Counted from the first letter of the stretch, positions 1 through 8,573 are shown. The stretch: 64,000 nt of DNA from Streptomyces olivochromogenes (GCF_021538895.1 NZ_JADDRL010000018.1:1-64000); one strand, 5' to 3'. Notes: generated from the letters alone by a model not told the origin. A program made the numbers and translations.

Positions 1-126
1 CCGGCGGGCGGCAGGGCGGCTCGGGGTGCCCTGCCGGTCCACGACCGCGGCGGGCGACGGGTGGCCCCACCGCCTCACGGCCGGTGCGAGGAGCGCGGTG
101 GACGCCGTGGTCGTACGGGCGTTCAT
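1..126 (-). CDS. Partial CDS, 5' end of the gene after fruK (possible fruA)
   Basis: An ATG at 126-124 overlaps the fruK stop codon (ATGA), and the frame stays open to the window edge with about 90% G/C third positions. This suggests a translationally coupled third gene of the fru operon. In Streptomyces the gene after fruK is normally fruA, the fructose PTS EIIABC permease. However, the 42 residues visible (beginning MNARTTTAST, rich in Ala, Arg and Pro) do not look like the usual FruA N-terminus, so the true start may lie beyond the window. The stretch could then be an open leader only. Confidence 0.35.
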   Translation of the reverse strand, partial: MNARTTTASTALLAPAVRRWGHPSPAAVVDRQGTPSRPAARR

Positions 127-1070
127 GACACCGGCTCCGTCAGTTCACGGTCCGTCGGGATCGCCGACGTGACCGTCACCGCCGCCGGGTCCAGGTCGCC
201 CGGCGCGGGCATCTCACTACCGGGCAGCCGGACGGCGGCCGCGCCGTGCGCGACGGCGGAGGCGAGCGCATCCGGCCCGCTGCCGCCCGCGATCAGGAAG
301 CCGGCGAGCGAGGAGTCGCCGGCGCCCACATTGCTGCGTACGACATCCACGCGCGCGCTGCCGAACCAGGTGCCCGTGCCGTCCACGAGCAACTGCCCGT
401 CGGCGCCCAGGCTCGCGAGCACGGCGCGCGCGCCCAGCTCGCGCAACTCCTCGGCCGCCTTCACCGCGTCGCCCACCGTGGCCAGGGGGCGCCCGACGGC
501 TTCGGCGAGTTCCTCGGCGTTCGGCTTCACCACGTCCGGGTGCTCGCGCAACGCCTCCAGCAACGCGGGCCCCGATGTGTCCAGCGCGATGCGTGCGCCG
601 TCGGCGTGCGCCCGCGCGACCACATCGGCGTACCACGCCGGTGCGAGCCCTCTCGGCAGGCTCCCGCAGCACGCGATCCAGTTCGCGTCGCCCGACTGCG
701 CGCGCACCGTCTCCAGCAGCAGTTCCTGTTCGGCCGCCGACAGTTGGGGCCCCGGTGCGTTGATCTTCGTCAGTACCCCGTCCGCCTCCGCGAGCGCGAT
801 GTTGGAGCGGGTGGCCCCGGCGACCGGGACCGGCACGACCTCGATGCCCTGCGCGTCGAGCAGGTCGGCGACGAGCGCTCCCGGCGCACCACCGAGGGGC
901 AGCACGGCGACCGTGCGCCGTCCGGCGGCCGCGACGGCTCGCGAGACGTTCACGCCCTTGCCGCCGGGGTCCATGCGCTCGCCGGAGGCACGGATGACCT
1001 CACCGCGCTCCAGCGCGGGGACCTCGTACGTGCGGTCCAGGGAGGGGTTGGGGGTGACGGTGAGGATCAT
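123..1070 (-). CDS. fruK: 1-phosphofructokinase
   Basis: PfkB/ribokinase-family sugar kinase of 315 aa, the usual FruK length. It phosphorylates fructose-1-phosphate, the product of PTS uptake, to fructose-1,6-bisphosphate in the cytoplasm. The N-terminus MILTVTPNPSLDRTYEV is typical of FruK. The glycine-rich PfkB signature GGKGVNVSRA is near residue 37, and the C-terminal anion-hole/catalytic motif NVGAGDSSLAGF carries the base Asp near residue 252. Its ATG overlaps the stop of the upstream DeoR regulator by 4 nt, and its stop overlaps the next ATG, so the three frames form a tightly coupled operon. Confidence 0.95.
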   Translation of the reverse strand: MILTVTPNPSLDRTYEVPALERGEVIRASGERMDPGGKGVNVSRAVAAAGRRTVAVLPLGGAPGALVADLLDAQGIEVVPVPVAGATRSNIALAEADGVLTKINAPGPQLSAAEQELLLETVRAQSGDANWIACCGSLPRGLAPAWYADVVARAHADGARIALDTSGPALLEALREHPDVVKPNAEELAEAVGRPLATVGDAVKAAEELRELGARAVLASLGADGQLLVDGTGTWFGSARVDVVRSNVGAGDSSLAGFLIAGGSGPDALASAVAHGAAAVRLPGSEMPAPGDLDPAAVTVTSAIPTDRELTEPVS

Positions 1071-1828
1071 GCGCGTACTACTTCCGTGCCGCCGCGCTCG
1101 ATGGCGGCCGCGTCGTCGGGGCTCAGCCCGCTGTCGGTGATCAGCAGGTCCACGTCGCTCAGGTCGCCGAAGCGGGCGAAGTGTTCCTGGCCGTGCTTGG
1201 CGGAGTCGGCCAGCAGGACCACGCGCCGGGCGGCGGCCACCGCGGCGCGCTTGACCGCGGCCTCGGCCAGGTCGGGGGTGGTCAGACCGTGCTCGGCGGA
1301 GAAGCCGTTGGCGGCGACGAAGAGGACGTCGGCGCGGATCTCGCCGTACGCGCGCAGCGCCCAGGCGTCCACGGCGGCGCGCGTACGGTGCCGCACCCGA
1401 CCGCCGACCAGGTGGAGCTGGATGCCCGGGTGGTCGGCGAGGCGGGCCGCGATCGGCAGGCTGTGCGTGACGACCGTGAGCGAGGCCTCCAGGGGGATGG
1501 CACCGGCGAGGCGGGCGACCGTCGTACCGGCGTCGAGGATCAGCGTGCCCTCGGTCGGCAGTTCGGTGAGGGCCGCCTTGGCGATGCGGTCCTTCTCGTC
1601 GGCCGACGTGGACTCGCGTTCGGCGAGGTCCGGCTCGAAGTCGAGGCGTCCGGCCGGAATGGCACCTCCGTGCACCCGGCGGACGAGGCCCGCGCGGTCG
1701 AGGGCCTTCAGATCGCGGCGGATCGTTTCCGCCGTGACCTGGAACTCCTCGGCGAGCGACAGGACGTCCACCCGGCCGCCGTCACGGGCGAGCCGGAGGA
1801 TCTCTTGCTGCCGCTCCGGTGCGTACAT
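1067..1828 (-). CDS. fruR: DeoR/GlpR-family repressor of the fructose operon
   Basis: Protein of 253 aa. The N-terminal DeoR winged helix-turn-helix (EFQVTAETIRRDLKALDRAG, about residues 28-47) is followed by the linker motif VHGGA. The C-terminal DeoR sugar-phosphate sensor domain includes DAGTTVARLA. It is the first gene of the fru operon and overlaps fruK by 4 nt. The start at 1828 is preceded by GGAGG at suitable spacing. By family precedent it represses its own operon and is relieved by a fructose phosphate. The gene symbol is inferred from context. Confidence 0.88.
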   Translation of the reverse strand: MYAPERQQEILRLARDGGRVDVLSLAEEFQVTAETIRRDLKALDRAGLVRRVHGGAIPAGRLDFEPDLAERESTSADEKDRIAKAALTELPTEGTLILDAGTTVARLAGAIPLEASLTVVTHSLPIAARLADHPGIQLHLVGGRVRHRTRAAVDAWALRAYGEIRADVLFVAANGFSAEHGLTTPDLAEAAVKRAAVAAARRVVLLADSAKHGQEHFARFGDLSDVDLLITDSGLSPDDAAAIERGGTEVVRA

Positions 1829-1940
1829 GTCCGTTTGCCTCCGACCAATGCCCGAATCTGTGGTTTCACTGCGAGGCTACGCCCGGATATCCGGAAAGTA
1901 AACAGGTTCGGGCCCAATCCGGGCATGAACGGACTTCTGG

Positions 1941-1966
1941 CCCCGTTCGGACCCCGTTCGGACCCC
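1941..1966. repeat. 11-bp direct repeat upstream of fruR
   Basis: CCCCGTTCGGA occurs twice back to back (1941-1951, 1952-1962), followed by a third partial CCCC. It lies about 115 bp upstream of fruR, between that start and the terminator of the neighbouring MFS gene. DeoR-type regulators often bind short direct repeats, so it could be operator sequence, but nothing else ties it to FruR. Confidence 0.35.
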
Positions 1967-1974
1967 ATGCGAAA

Positions 1975-2006
1975 GGGCCCGGCACCCGAGGGAGGGTGCC
2001 GGGCCC
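1975..2006 (-). terminator. Rho-independent-like terminator of the MFS gene
   Basis: GGGCCCGGCACCC, a 6-nt loop and GGGTGCCGGGCCC form a perfect 13-bp GC-rich stem. It sits 50 bp beyond the stop codon of the leftward MFS gene and upstream of the fruR promoter region. There is no clear T-run, as is usual for Streptomyces hairpin terminators. Confidence 0.75.
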
Positions 2007-2055
2007 GTGCTCCGGCGAAGCTCAGCGGATCCGAAGCTCAGGAGGTCCTGAGGAA

Positions 2056-3576
2056 TCAGGACACCAGCTCCGGCTGCTTGTCCGCGGTGTCCTCGGCCGG
2101 GAGCTCCCCGGCCCCTTCGACATGCTGGGCGGGCCGCTTCGGCAGCGCGAACATCAGCAGGAAGATGACGCCCATCACCCCGGCCACCCACCACAGCGCG
2201 TGCTGGAAGGCGTTCACGAAGGCCGGACCCACCTGGGCCCGGGTCAGCCGGTCGTCGATGACACCGAAGAAGACCACCGACACCAGCCCGAGCCCGAGCG
2301 CGTTGCCCATCTGCTGCACGGTGTTGATGAGGCCCGAGGCCGAGCCCGCGTGCTCGCGCGGCACCTCCGAGAGCACCGCGTCCGTCAGCGGGGCGACGAT
2401 CAGACCCATGCCAGCGCCCATGACGACCAGCGGGAGCGCCATCTGCCAGGAGGCGATGCCGAGGCCGTACCGCTCGGACTCCGCGATGTAGATCAGGACA
2501 CCGGCGGCCATCACCAGCGCGCCGGCCTGCAGCACCTTGCGGCCGAAGCGCGGGACCAGCTTCTGGACCGACATCCCGGCCGCCATCGACACGGCGATCG
2601 AGAAGGGCACGCCGGTCAGACCGGCCCGCAGCGGCCTCCAGCCCAGGCCCACCTGCATGTACAGGGTCCACACCAGGAAGAAGATGCCGAGCGCGATGCC
2701 GAAGACCGTCTGCACGGCGATGCCCGCCGCGAAGCTCTTCACCTTGAACAGGGACAGCTCGACCAGCGGGGAGCCGTCCCGCGCGCTCTTGCGCCGCTCG
2801 TACACCACCAGCCCCGCGAAGACGCCGAGCGCTCCGACCATCGACGCGTAGCCCCACAGCGGCCAGCCCAGCTCACGGCCGCGGGTGAGCGGGTAGAGCA
2901 GCATCAGCAGGCCCAGCGTCACCAGCGCGACGCCGACGAGGTCCAGCTTGAGCGCCTTCGGCGCCTTGGACTCCGTGATGAAGCGGCGGCCCAGGGAGAG
3001 GGCGACGACGCCGACCGGCAGGTTGATGAGGAAGATGGGCCGCCACTCGAGCCCGAACAGGTTCCACTCCGTCAGCAGCGCGCCGAGCAGCGGACCGGAG
3101 ACCGCGCCCAGGCCGACGATCGCGCCGAACAGACCGAAGACCTTGCCGCGCTCGTGGGCCGGAAAGGTGGCGTGCACGATCGACAGGACCTGCGGGACCA
3201 TCATCGCCGCCATCCCGCCCTGCAGGATGCGGGAGGCCACCAGCATCTCCGGGTTCGCGGCGAAGCCGCACAGGGCCGAGGCGAGGGTGAAGCCGCCGAC
3301 GCCGATGAGGAACAGCCGCTTGCGGCCGTGGATGTCGCCCAGGCGACCGCCGGTGATCAGGCCGGCGGCGAAGGCGAGGGCGTAGCCGGCGGTTATCCAC
3401 TGGATCTGGCTGAAGGAGGCGCCCTCGTCGTGCTTGATCGACGGGATGGCGATGTTGACGATCGTGACGTCTACGAGGTCCATGAACGCCGCGGTCATCA
3501 CGATCGCGAGCGCGATCCAGCGCCGGCGGTCACCGGCGTCGGGCTGTGCGAGAGAGGGGGTCTCGGTGGAGGTCAT
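2056..3576 (-). CDS. MFS drug-efflux transporter, DHA2 (EmrB/QacA) family
   Basis: Integral membrane protein of 506 aa with about 14 hydrophobic segments, the DHA2 layout. Motif A (GGRLGDIHGRKR) follows the second helix, and the motif C-like GLGAVSGPLLGALL is in helix 5. It probably exports a toxic small molecule by proton antiport. It is transcribed divergently from a WYL-domain regulator 60 bp away, with a near-palindrome between them, so the pair is likely a regulator-pump unit. The substrate cannot be inferred. Confidence 0.9.
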   Translation of the reverse strand: MTSTETPSLAQPDAGDRRRWIALAIVMTAAFMDLVDVTIVNIAIPSIKHDEGASFSQIQWITAGYALAFAAGLITGGRLGDIHGRKRLFLIGVGGFTLASALCGFAANPEMLVASRILQGGMAAMMVPQVLSIVHATFPAHERGKVFGLFGAIVGLGAVSGPLLGALLTEWNLFGLEWRPIFLINLPVGVVALSLGRRFITESKAPKALKLDLVGVALVTLGLLMLLYPLTRGRELGWPLWGYASMVGALGVFAGLVVYERRKSARDGSPLVELSLFKVKSFAAGIAVQTVFGIALGIFFLVWTLYMQVGLGWRPLRAGLTGVPFSIAVSMAAGMSVQKLVPRFGRKVLQAGALVMAAGVLIYIAESERYGLGIASWQMALPLVVMGAGMGLIVAPLTDAVLSEVPREHAGSASGLINTVQQMGNALGLGLVSVVFFGVIDDRLTRAQVGPAFVNAFQHALWWVAGVMGVIFLLMFALPKRPAQHVEGAGELPAEDTADKQPELVS

Positions 3577-3595
3577 GGCTCAAAGGTAGGACCGC

Positions 3596-3618
3596 ACTAG
3601 GTCAGATCGTGTCCTAGT
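3596..3618. promoter_or_regulatory. Candidate operator between the MFS gene and the WYL regulator
   Basis: Inverted repeat ACTAGGTCA-N5-TGTCCTAGT: two 9-bp half-sites with one mismatch pair. It is centred in the 62-bp gap between the divergent genes, a classic position for a regulator that controls itself and its neighbour. Seen in sequence; binding is inferred. Confidence 0.6.
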
Positions 3619-3638
3619 TCTGCGGCATGCTCGAAGGT

Positions 3639-4607
3639 ATGACGACGGACACACCGGCACGGCTGCTGCAGCTCCTGTCCCTCCTCCAGACGCCCCGCGA
3701 ATGGCCCGGCGCGGAGCTCTCCGAACGCCTCGGCGTCTCCCGCCGCACGGTGCGGCGGGACGTCGACCGGCTGCGTGAACTGGGCTATCCCGTGCAGGCG
3801 ACGATGGGCGCCGACGGCGGGTACCGGCTGGTCGCGGGCAAGGCGATGCCGCCGCTCGTGCTCGACGACGAGGAAGCGGTGGCCATCGCGGTCGGGCTGC
3901 GGGCCGGCGCCGGGCACGCGGTGGCGGGGGTGGACGAGGCGTCCGTACGCGCGCTGGCGAAGCTGGAGCAGGTGCTGCCCTCGCGGCTGCGCCACCGGGT
4001 GTCCACGCTTCAGGCCGCGACGACGCCGCTGACCAGCGGGGACGGGGCGAGCATCGCGCCCGAGACACTGACCGTGATGGCGTCCACGGTGGCGGGGCAC
4101 GAGCGGCTGCGCTTCGCCTACCGAGCCGGGGACGGGACCGAGTCGCGCCGGCTGATCGAGCCGTACCGGCTGGTGTCGACCGGGCGGCGCTGGTACCTCG
4201 TGGCGTACGACCTCGACCGCGGCGACTGGCGTACGTTCCGCGTCGACCGAGTGACCAAGCCGTTCGCGACCGGCACGCGGTTCGCTCCGCGCCCGTTGCC
4301 GACGGGCGGGGCGGTCGAGTATCTGCGGCGTTCCATCCAAGGGCAGCAGGAGACGTACGAGTTCACGGTCGCGTTCGCCGCGGCGGCCGACGTCGTCGCT
4401 TCCCGGCTGCCCGAGTGGCTCGGGGCGCCGGAGCCGGACGGGGACGGGATCGGCTGCGTGCTGCGCGGGTCCACCGGTGAGGCCGTGGAGTGGCTTGCGG
4501 TCCGGCTGGTGATGGCGGGGTGCGAGTTCGTCGTGCGGGGGCCCGATGAACTCGTCGCGTGCGTACGGGATTTGGGCGGGCGATTCAGCCGGGCGGCGGG
4601 TGGGTGA
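3639..4607 (+). CDS. YafY-type transcriptional regulator with WYL domain
   Basis: Cytoplasmic regulator of about 322 aa. The N-terminal HTH_11 winged helix (ELSERLGVSRRTVRRDVDRL) is followed near residues 140-200 by a WYL ligand-sensing domain (RFAYRAGDGTESRRLIEPYR and RRWYLVAYDLDRGDWRTFRVDR), then a C-terminal extension. WYL proteins sense nucleic acids or small ligands; the ligand here is unknown. An alternative ATG at 3627 adds four residues; neither start has a good ribosome site. It is divergent from the MFS pump, which it probably controls. Confidence 0.88.
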   Translation: MTTDTPARLLQLLSLLQTPREWPGAELSERLGVSRRTVRRDVDRLRELGYPVQATMGADGGYRLVAGKAMPPLVLDDEEAVAIAVGLRAGAGHAVAGVDEASVRALAKLEQVLPSRLRHRVSTLQAATTPLTSGDGASIAPETLTVMASTVAGHERLRFAYRAGDGTESRRLIEPYRLVSTGRRWYLVAYDLDRGDWRTFRVDRVTKPFATGTRFAPRPLPTGGAVEYLRRSIQGQQETYEFTVAFAAAADVVASRLPEWLGAPEPDGDGIGCVLRGSTGEAVEWLAVRLVMAGCEFVVRGPDELVACVRDLGGRFSRAAGG

Positions 4608-4646
4608 GCGGCGACCTTCCGGGCCACGGCTTCCCCCACCACCCGC

Positions 4647-5390
4647 CTAAGCGGGCCGCACCCCGACGTCCCCCCACGGAAAGTCCCGCAGCGCCGCGAG
4701 ATTTCTCAGGGCCAGGGTCGCCGGGCCCTCCGGACCCGTCGCCGGGGCCGAGGTCATGGACCAGGACTCGACCGCCACCCGTACCGCCGCACACGCGACA
4801 GCGGCCGTGAAGTGCAGGTCGGTCGAGTGATCGGCAACGTTGTCGGAGGGCCCCGTCGGAACCAGCCGAGCCGTCAGCACCTGGGTCAGCGTGTGCTCCG
4901 AGGTCTGGCAGACCTCCGCCCACACCTTGCCCAGCGCGGGGCTGGTGTGGGCCAGGCGGACGAGGGTGCGGACCCATTCCCAGGAGGCGGCGGAGACGCC
5001 GAGGCCGGGGGTGAGGGTCCGGTGGGCCGCGTGTTCCAGGGCCTCGGGCAGCGAGAGTTCCGCGGGTGCCTCGCGCACCGCCTCCACCCAGCACTGCGCA
5101 CCCGCCGCGTACAGGGGGGCCACCGCCTCTTCCTTGGTGGCGAAGTAGCGGTAGAAGGTGCGCGGCGCGACCCCGGCGGCCTGCGCGATGTCCTCGGCGC
5201 GGGTGGCCCGCAGGCCTCGGCTCACGAACAGTGCGGCGGCCGCCCGGGCGATCTCCATCCGGGTCTCGGCCTTGCGGCGCTCGGTCAGCGAGGCCGGGGA
5301 GCCCGGGGAGACCGGAGAGCCCGGGGAGACCGGAGGGGCCGAGGAAAACGGCTGCTCCGGGGTTCCGCCGGTGGGGCTGGGGGTGCTCAC
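4647..5390 (-). CDS. TetR-family transcriptional regulator
   Basis: Protein of 247 aa. A Pro/Ser/Gly-rich N-terminal tail with the repeated motif PGSPVSPGSP (residues about 20-33) precedes a standard TetR HTH (DIAQAAGVAPRTFYRYFATKEEAV). The C-terminal ligand domain is not recognisable. A perfect 15-bp palindrome lies 21 bp upstream of its start, which suggests autoregulation. It is convergent with the WYL regulator and has no obvious partner gene. Confidence 0.88.
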   Translation of the reverse strand: MSTPSPTGGTPEQPFSSAPPVSPGSPVSPGSPASLTERRKAETRMEIARAAAALFVSRGLRATRAEDIAQAAGVAPRTFYRYFATKEEAVAPLYAAGAQCWVEAVREAPAELSLPEALEHAAHRTLTPGLGVSAASWEWVRTLVRLAHTSPALGKVWAEVCQTSEHTLTQVLTARLVPTGPSDNVADHSTDLHFTAAVACAAVRVAVESWSMTSAPATGPEGPATLALRNLAALRDFPWGDVGVRPA

Positions 5391-5410
5391 GGCGGCAGGC
5401 TATGCCCATG

Positions 5411-5425
5411 TGGCAGAATCTGCCA
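5411..5425. promoter_or_regulatory. Perfect palindrome upstream of tetR
   Basis: TGGCAGA-A-TCTGCCA, a perfect 7-bp inverted repeat around one central base, 21 bp upstream of the TetR start. TetR operators usually look like this, so autorepression is the simplest reading. Confidence 0.6.
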
Positions 5426-5807
5426 TCCGGTGGGCCACCCCGGGGTTCAGGTACGGGGTGGCCCGCCCTTCCACGTTGCCCCTGTGCGGGTCTGCCCCCG
5501 GAAGCCGCTCCTGCGAGCGCCCGCGGTGGGCCCCGTGGTCACATGAAAAGGAGCCGAGCTCCGGCACCCGGGGGGAGGGCGCCGAAGCCCGGCTCTGGGA
5601 AGGTCCCGGCGCCGGGGGGGAGTGCGTCGGGACGTGGCTCAGGGTGTGGTGGGGTCGGAGGAGTGCGGTCCGAACCCCGAACTCCTGGGCCCTGAAGGGT
5701 TGTTCCCGGGGCCCAGAGGGTTGAAGCGGCGGTACAGAGCCATGTTTGCGCTGTCTTCCGCCACCCGGCGTACGCGGGAGGGGCGGTTGTACGCCACCCG
5801 GCGTGAA
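5426..5807. other. Intergenic region with hairpins, no gene seen
   Basis: No convincing gene. It contains at least one strong inverted repeat (CTGGGCCC at 5685-5692 with GGGCCCAG at 5709-5716) and a duplicated 14-bp string GCCACCCGGCGTRA. It separates the hrdD terminator from the leftward tetR promoter. Confidence 0.5.
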
Positions 5808-5839
5808 AGAGCCGCACACGCTGCCACGCATGCGGCTCT
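5808..5839 (-). terminator. Terminator of hrdD
   Basis: AGAGCCGCA pairs perfectly with TGCGGCTCT across a 14-nt loop, about 50 bp beyond the hrdD stop. On the minus strand it is followed by TTTC. Confidence 0.6.
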
Positions 5840-5890
5840 CTCGCCGCGCCGCCGTGTCTGCCGGTTATGCCATGCCTTGCTCCATGCCGC

Positions 5891-6889
5891 CTACGCCGCC
5901 GCGTCGAAGCCGGTCGAGCGGGCCAGCTTCTTCAGTTCGAGCAGCGCGTGCTTCTCGATCTGGCGGATGCGTTCGCGCGTCAGGCCGTGCTCCTTGCCGA
6001 CCTCTGTGAGCGTGCGCTCCCGGCCGTCCTCGATGCCGTACCGCATCTTGATGATGGAGGCCGTGCGCTGGTCGAGCCGGCCGATCAGGCCGTCGAGCTC
6101 CTCGCTGCGCAGCAGCGTGAGCACCGACTGCTCCGGGGAGACGGCCGAGGTGTCCTCCAGCAGGTCGCCGAACTGGGTCTCGCCCTCGTCGTCCACCGAC
6201 ATGTTCAGCGAGACCGGGTCACGGGCCCAGTCGAGCACGTCGGTGACGCGCTCCGGGGTGGAGCCGAGCTCGGCGGCGATCTCCGCGGGCTCCGGCTCGC
6301 GCCCGTGCTCACGGTTGAACTCGCGCTGTACGCGCCGGATCCGGCCGAGCTCCTCCACGAGGTGGACGGGCAGACGGATCGTGCGGGACTGGTCCGCGAT
6401 CGAGCGCGTGATCGCCTGACGGATCCACCAGGTGGCGTACGTCGAGAACTTGAAGCCCTTGCGGTAGTCGAACTTCTCGACCGCGCGGACGAGGCCCGCG
6501 TTGCCCTCCTGGACCAGGTCGAGCAGGGGCAGACCACTGCGCGGGTAGCGCCGGGCCACTGCCACGACCAGACGGAGGTTCGACTTGATGAACACGTCCT
6601 TGGCGCGCTCGCCCTCGGCGACGAGGGCTTCCAGTTCCGCACGGGAGGCGTCCGTGGTGGACTCCTCGTATCCGTCGAGGACCTGCCGCGCGAACACACC
6701 CGCCTCTATGGTCTGGGACAGCTCGACTTCCTTGGCGGCGTCGAGCAGCGGTGTTCGCGCGATTTCGTCGAGGTACATGCCGACCAGGTCGCGGTCGGCG
6801 ATCTCGCCGCCATGGGCGCGAACACTGCTTGCCGCGTCGGCCGTCTCGCCGGAGGCGGACTTACGACGGGCGACGGCACGGGTTGCCAT
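5891..6889 (-). CDS. hrdD: RNA polymerase sigma factor HrdD (group 2 sigma-70)
   Basis: Non-essential paralogue of the principal sigma factor, 332 aa when started at the ATG at 6889 (MATRAVARRK), which has GGGAG just upstream; the frame is open further upstream but not credibly coding. Region 1.2 (RDLVGMYLDEIARTPLL), regions 2.1-2.4 (FDYRKGFKFSTYATWWIRQA), region 3 and region 4.2 (LTEVGKEHGLTRERIRQIEK) are all present. Sequence and start match my memory of S. coelicolor HrdD. A SigR-type promoter lies about 105 bp upstream, so thiol-oxidative stress induction is likely. Confidence 0.95.
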   Translation of the reverse strand: MATRAVARRKSASGETADAASSVRAHGGEIADRDLVGMYLDEIARTPLLDAAKEVELSQTIEAGVFARQVLDGYEESTTDASRAELEALVAEGERAKDVFIKSNLRLVVAVARRYPRSGLPLLDLVQEGNAGLVRAVEKFDYRKGFKFSTYATWWIRQAITRSIADQSRTIRLPVHLVEELGRIRRVQREFNREHGREPEPAEIAAELGSTPERVTDVLDWARDPVSLNMSVDDEGETQFGDLLEDTSAVSPEQSVLTLLRSEELDGLIGRLDQRTASIIKMRYGIEDGRERTLTEVGKEHGLTRERIRQIEKHALLELKKLARSTGFDAAA

Positions 6890-6991
6890 GCGTGCTCCCT
6901 TGCGATGGTAGGTCAGCGGGTGGTCCAACGAACGCTCGGCACTTGGGGAACTACCGGGACTCTCCATGAGTGCCCTGCGTTCGAAGGAAAC

Positions 6992-7018
6992 AACGACTGG
7001 AATCCGGACAGAATTCCC
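6992..7018 (-). promoter_or_regulatory. SigR-type promoter of hrdD
   Basis: On the minus strand GGGAAT (7018-7013) is followed after exactly 18 nt by GTT (6994-6992), the SigR consensus GGGAAT-N18-GTT. It points into hrdD. hrdD was reported as a SigR target in S. coelicolor (recalled, not checked), which agrees. Confidence 0.8.
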
Positions 7019-7076
7019 AACCCGTCCTTCAATTTTTCTGATCATGCAGTACCCTGTCCGGCCACAGGGAGGCGAG

Positions 7077-7595
7077 ATGACGTCCGAGCTGGGAGAGGTG
7101 CAGGTCAGGCCGGGAGTCGAGAGTGACCTCGAAGTCCTCACGGACCTCTACAACCACTACGTGCGCGAGACGCCCATCACCTTCGACACCGCGAACTTCA
7201 CGCCCGAGGAGCGCCGCCCCTGGCTGCTCTCCCACCCGGAAGACGGCCCGTACCGCCTGATGGTTGCCGTGGACGTGGACTCACAGCGGATTCTGGGTTA
7301 CGCCACATCCAGCCCTTACCGCCCCAAGCCCGCGTACTCCACCTCCGTGGAGGTCACGGTCTACGTCGCACCGGACGCCGGGCGGCGCGGCGTGGGCACG
7401 CTCCTGTACAAGTCCCTCTTCGAGGCCCTGGCGGACGAGGACCTGCACCGCGCCTACGCGGGCATCGCCCAGCCCAACGAAGCGTCCACGCGGCTGCACG
7501 AACGTCTCGGGTTCCGGCACGTCGGCACGTACCGCGAGGTGGGCCGCAAGTTCGGCCGGTACTGGGACGTGGCCTGGTACGAGAAGGATCTCTAG
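7077..7595 (+). CDS. GNAT N-acetyltransferase, phosphinothricin acetyltransferase-like
   Basis: Cytoplasmic GNAT enzyme of 172 aa; the ATG at 7077 follows GGGAGG. The acetyl-CoA site motif RRGVGTLLYKSL (about residues 101-112) and the family-typical C-terminal block (YAGIAQPNEASTRLHERLGF, then REVGRKFGRYWDVAWYEK) match the Bar/Pat/YncA group. That group acetylates amino groups of phosphinothricin or of methionine sulfoximine-like compounds. It is divergent from hrdD. The substrate is inferred from family only. Confidence 0.85.
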   Translation: MTSELGEVQVRPGVESDLEVLTDLYNHYVRETPITFDTANFTPEERRPWLLSHPEDGPYRLMVAVDVDSQRILGYATSSPYRPKPAYSTSVEVTVYVAPDAGRRGVGTLLYKSLFEALADEDLHRAYAGIAQPNEASTRLHERLGFRHVGTYREVGRKFGRYWDVAWYEKDL

Positions 7596-7665
7596 GCCGG
7601 CCGGGAGGATCTCCGGGCCGACCGAGAAGATCTCCGGGATTTCCGGGATCGCCGGAATCTCCCAG

Positions 7666-8457
7666 TCAGCCGAACTGCACCGACCGCTTCGCCATTCCCA
7701 ACCAGAACCCGTCGATCACCGACTTCTGCGCGTCCAGCTCACCGCCCGCCTCCGCCGCGCCCATGGTGACGAAGAGCGGGGCGAAGTGCTCGGTGCGCGG
7801 GTGGGCGTAGCGGCCGGCGGGGGCCTTGTCGAGGAAGTCGAGCAGGGCGTCCCAGTCGCGGGCCTCCAGGGCGCGCCGGCCCCAGTCGTCGAACTCGGAG
7901 GACCAGCTGGGGACGCCGTCGCCGGTGTACCGCAGGGCGGCCAGGTTGTGGGTGAAGAAGCCGGAGCCGACGATCAGCACGCCCTCGTCGCGCAGCGGGG
8001 CGAGCCGGCGGCCGATGTCCATGAGCCGCACCGGGTCGAGGGTCGGCATGGAGACCTGTAGGACCGGGATGTCGGCCGCGGGGAACATCTCCACGAGGGG
8101 GACGTAGGCGCCGTGGTCGAGGCCGCGGTCCGGGATGTCCTGCACGGGCATGCCCGGGGCGCGCAGCAGCTTGCGCACGGACTCGGCGAGTTCGGGGGCG
8201 CCGGGCGCCTCGTACGTCACCTGGTAGTAGTGCTCCGGGAAGCCCCAGAAGTCGTACACGAGAGGGACGGTCCTGGTGGCGCCGAGGGCGAGGGGGGCCT
8301 CCTCCCAGTGGGCGGAGACCATGAGGATCGCCTTGGGACGGGGCAGGCCTGCGGACCAGGCGGCGAGCTGGCCGGGCCAGACCGGGTCGTCGGCCAACGG
8401 CGGCGCGCCGTGGCCGAGGTAGAGGGCGGGCATGCGCTCCTGGGCGACGGCGGACAT
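7666..8457 (-). CDS. LigB/YgiD-type class III extradiol dioxygenase
   Basis: Cytoplasmic ring-opening dioxygenase of 263 aa (4,5-DOPA dioxygenase group). Candidate metal-binding histidines are in LGHGAPP (near residue 15), SAHWEE (near 49), DRGLDHGAY (near 113) and GSGFFTHN (near 163). It probably uses a divalent metal to cleave a catecholic substrate. It is divergent from a MarR regulator, and MarR proteins commonly sense phenolic ligands of such enzymes. The physiological substrate is unknown. Confidence 0.88.
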   Translation of the reverse strand: MSAVAQERMPALYLGHGAPPLADDPVWPGQLAAWSAGLPRPKAILMVSAHWEEAPLALGATRTVPLVYDFWGFPEHYYQVTYEAPGAPELAESVRKLLRAPGMPVQDIPDRGLDHGAYVPLVEMFPAADIPVLQVSMPTLDPVRLMDIGRRLAPLRDEGVLIVGSGFFTHNLAALRYTGDGVPSWSSEFDDWGRRALEARDWDALLDFLDKAPAGRYAHPRTEHFAPLFVTMGAAEAGGELDAQKSVIDGFWLGMAKRSVQFG

Positions 8458-8531
8458 GACGGCGGCTCCTCACCGGTTGCTTTCTCAGCTATTGCTTTAA
8501 CTCTCAAGCTCTCCCGAACAGAGTACGCCGC

Positions 8532-8543
8532 ACTTGTTCAAGT
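8532..8543. promoter_or_regulatory. Candidate MarR operator
   Basis: ACTTG-TT-CAAGT, a perfect 5-bp inverted repeat in the AT-richer gap between the dioxygenase and marR, 31 bp before the MarR start. MarR sites often have the TTG/CAA core seen here. Confidence 0.5.
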
Positions 8544-8573
8544 TTCAAGGAGATTCCTCGTAGAGTGGGACGC

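Noticed and set aside
1819..3600. 593-codon + frame opposite the first MFS gene
   Set aside because: His/Asp/Gln-rich mirror of a membrane protein on the minus strand; no start signal or domain.
7596..7665. Terminator between the acetyltransferase and the dioxygenase
   Set aside because: Repeated GATCTCCGG strings are present but no convincing hairpin of useful length was found.
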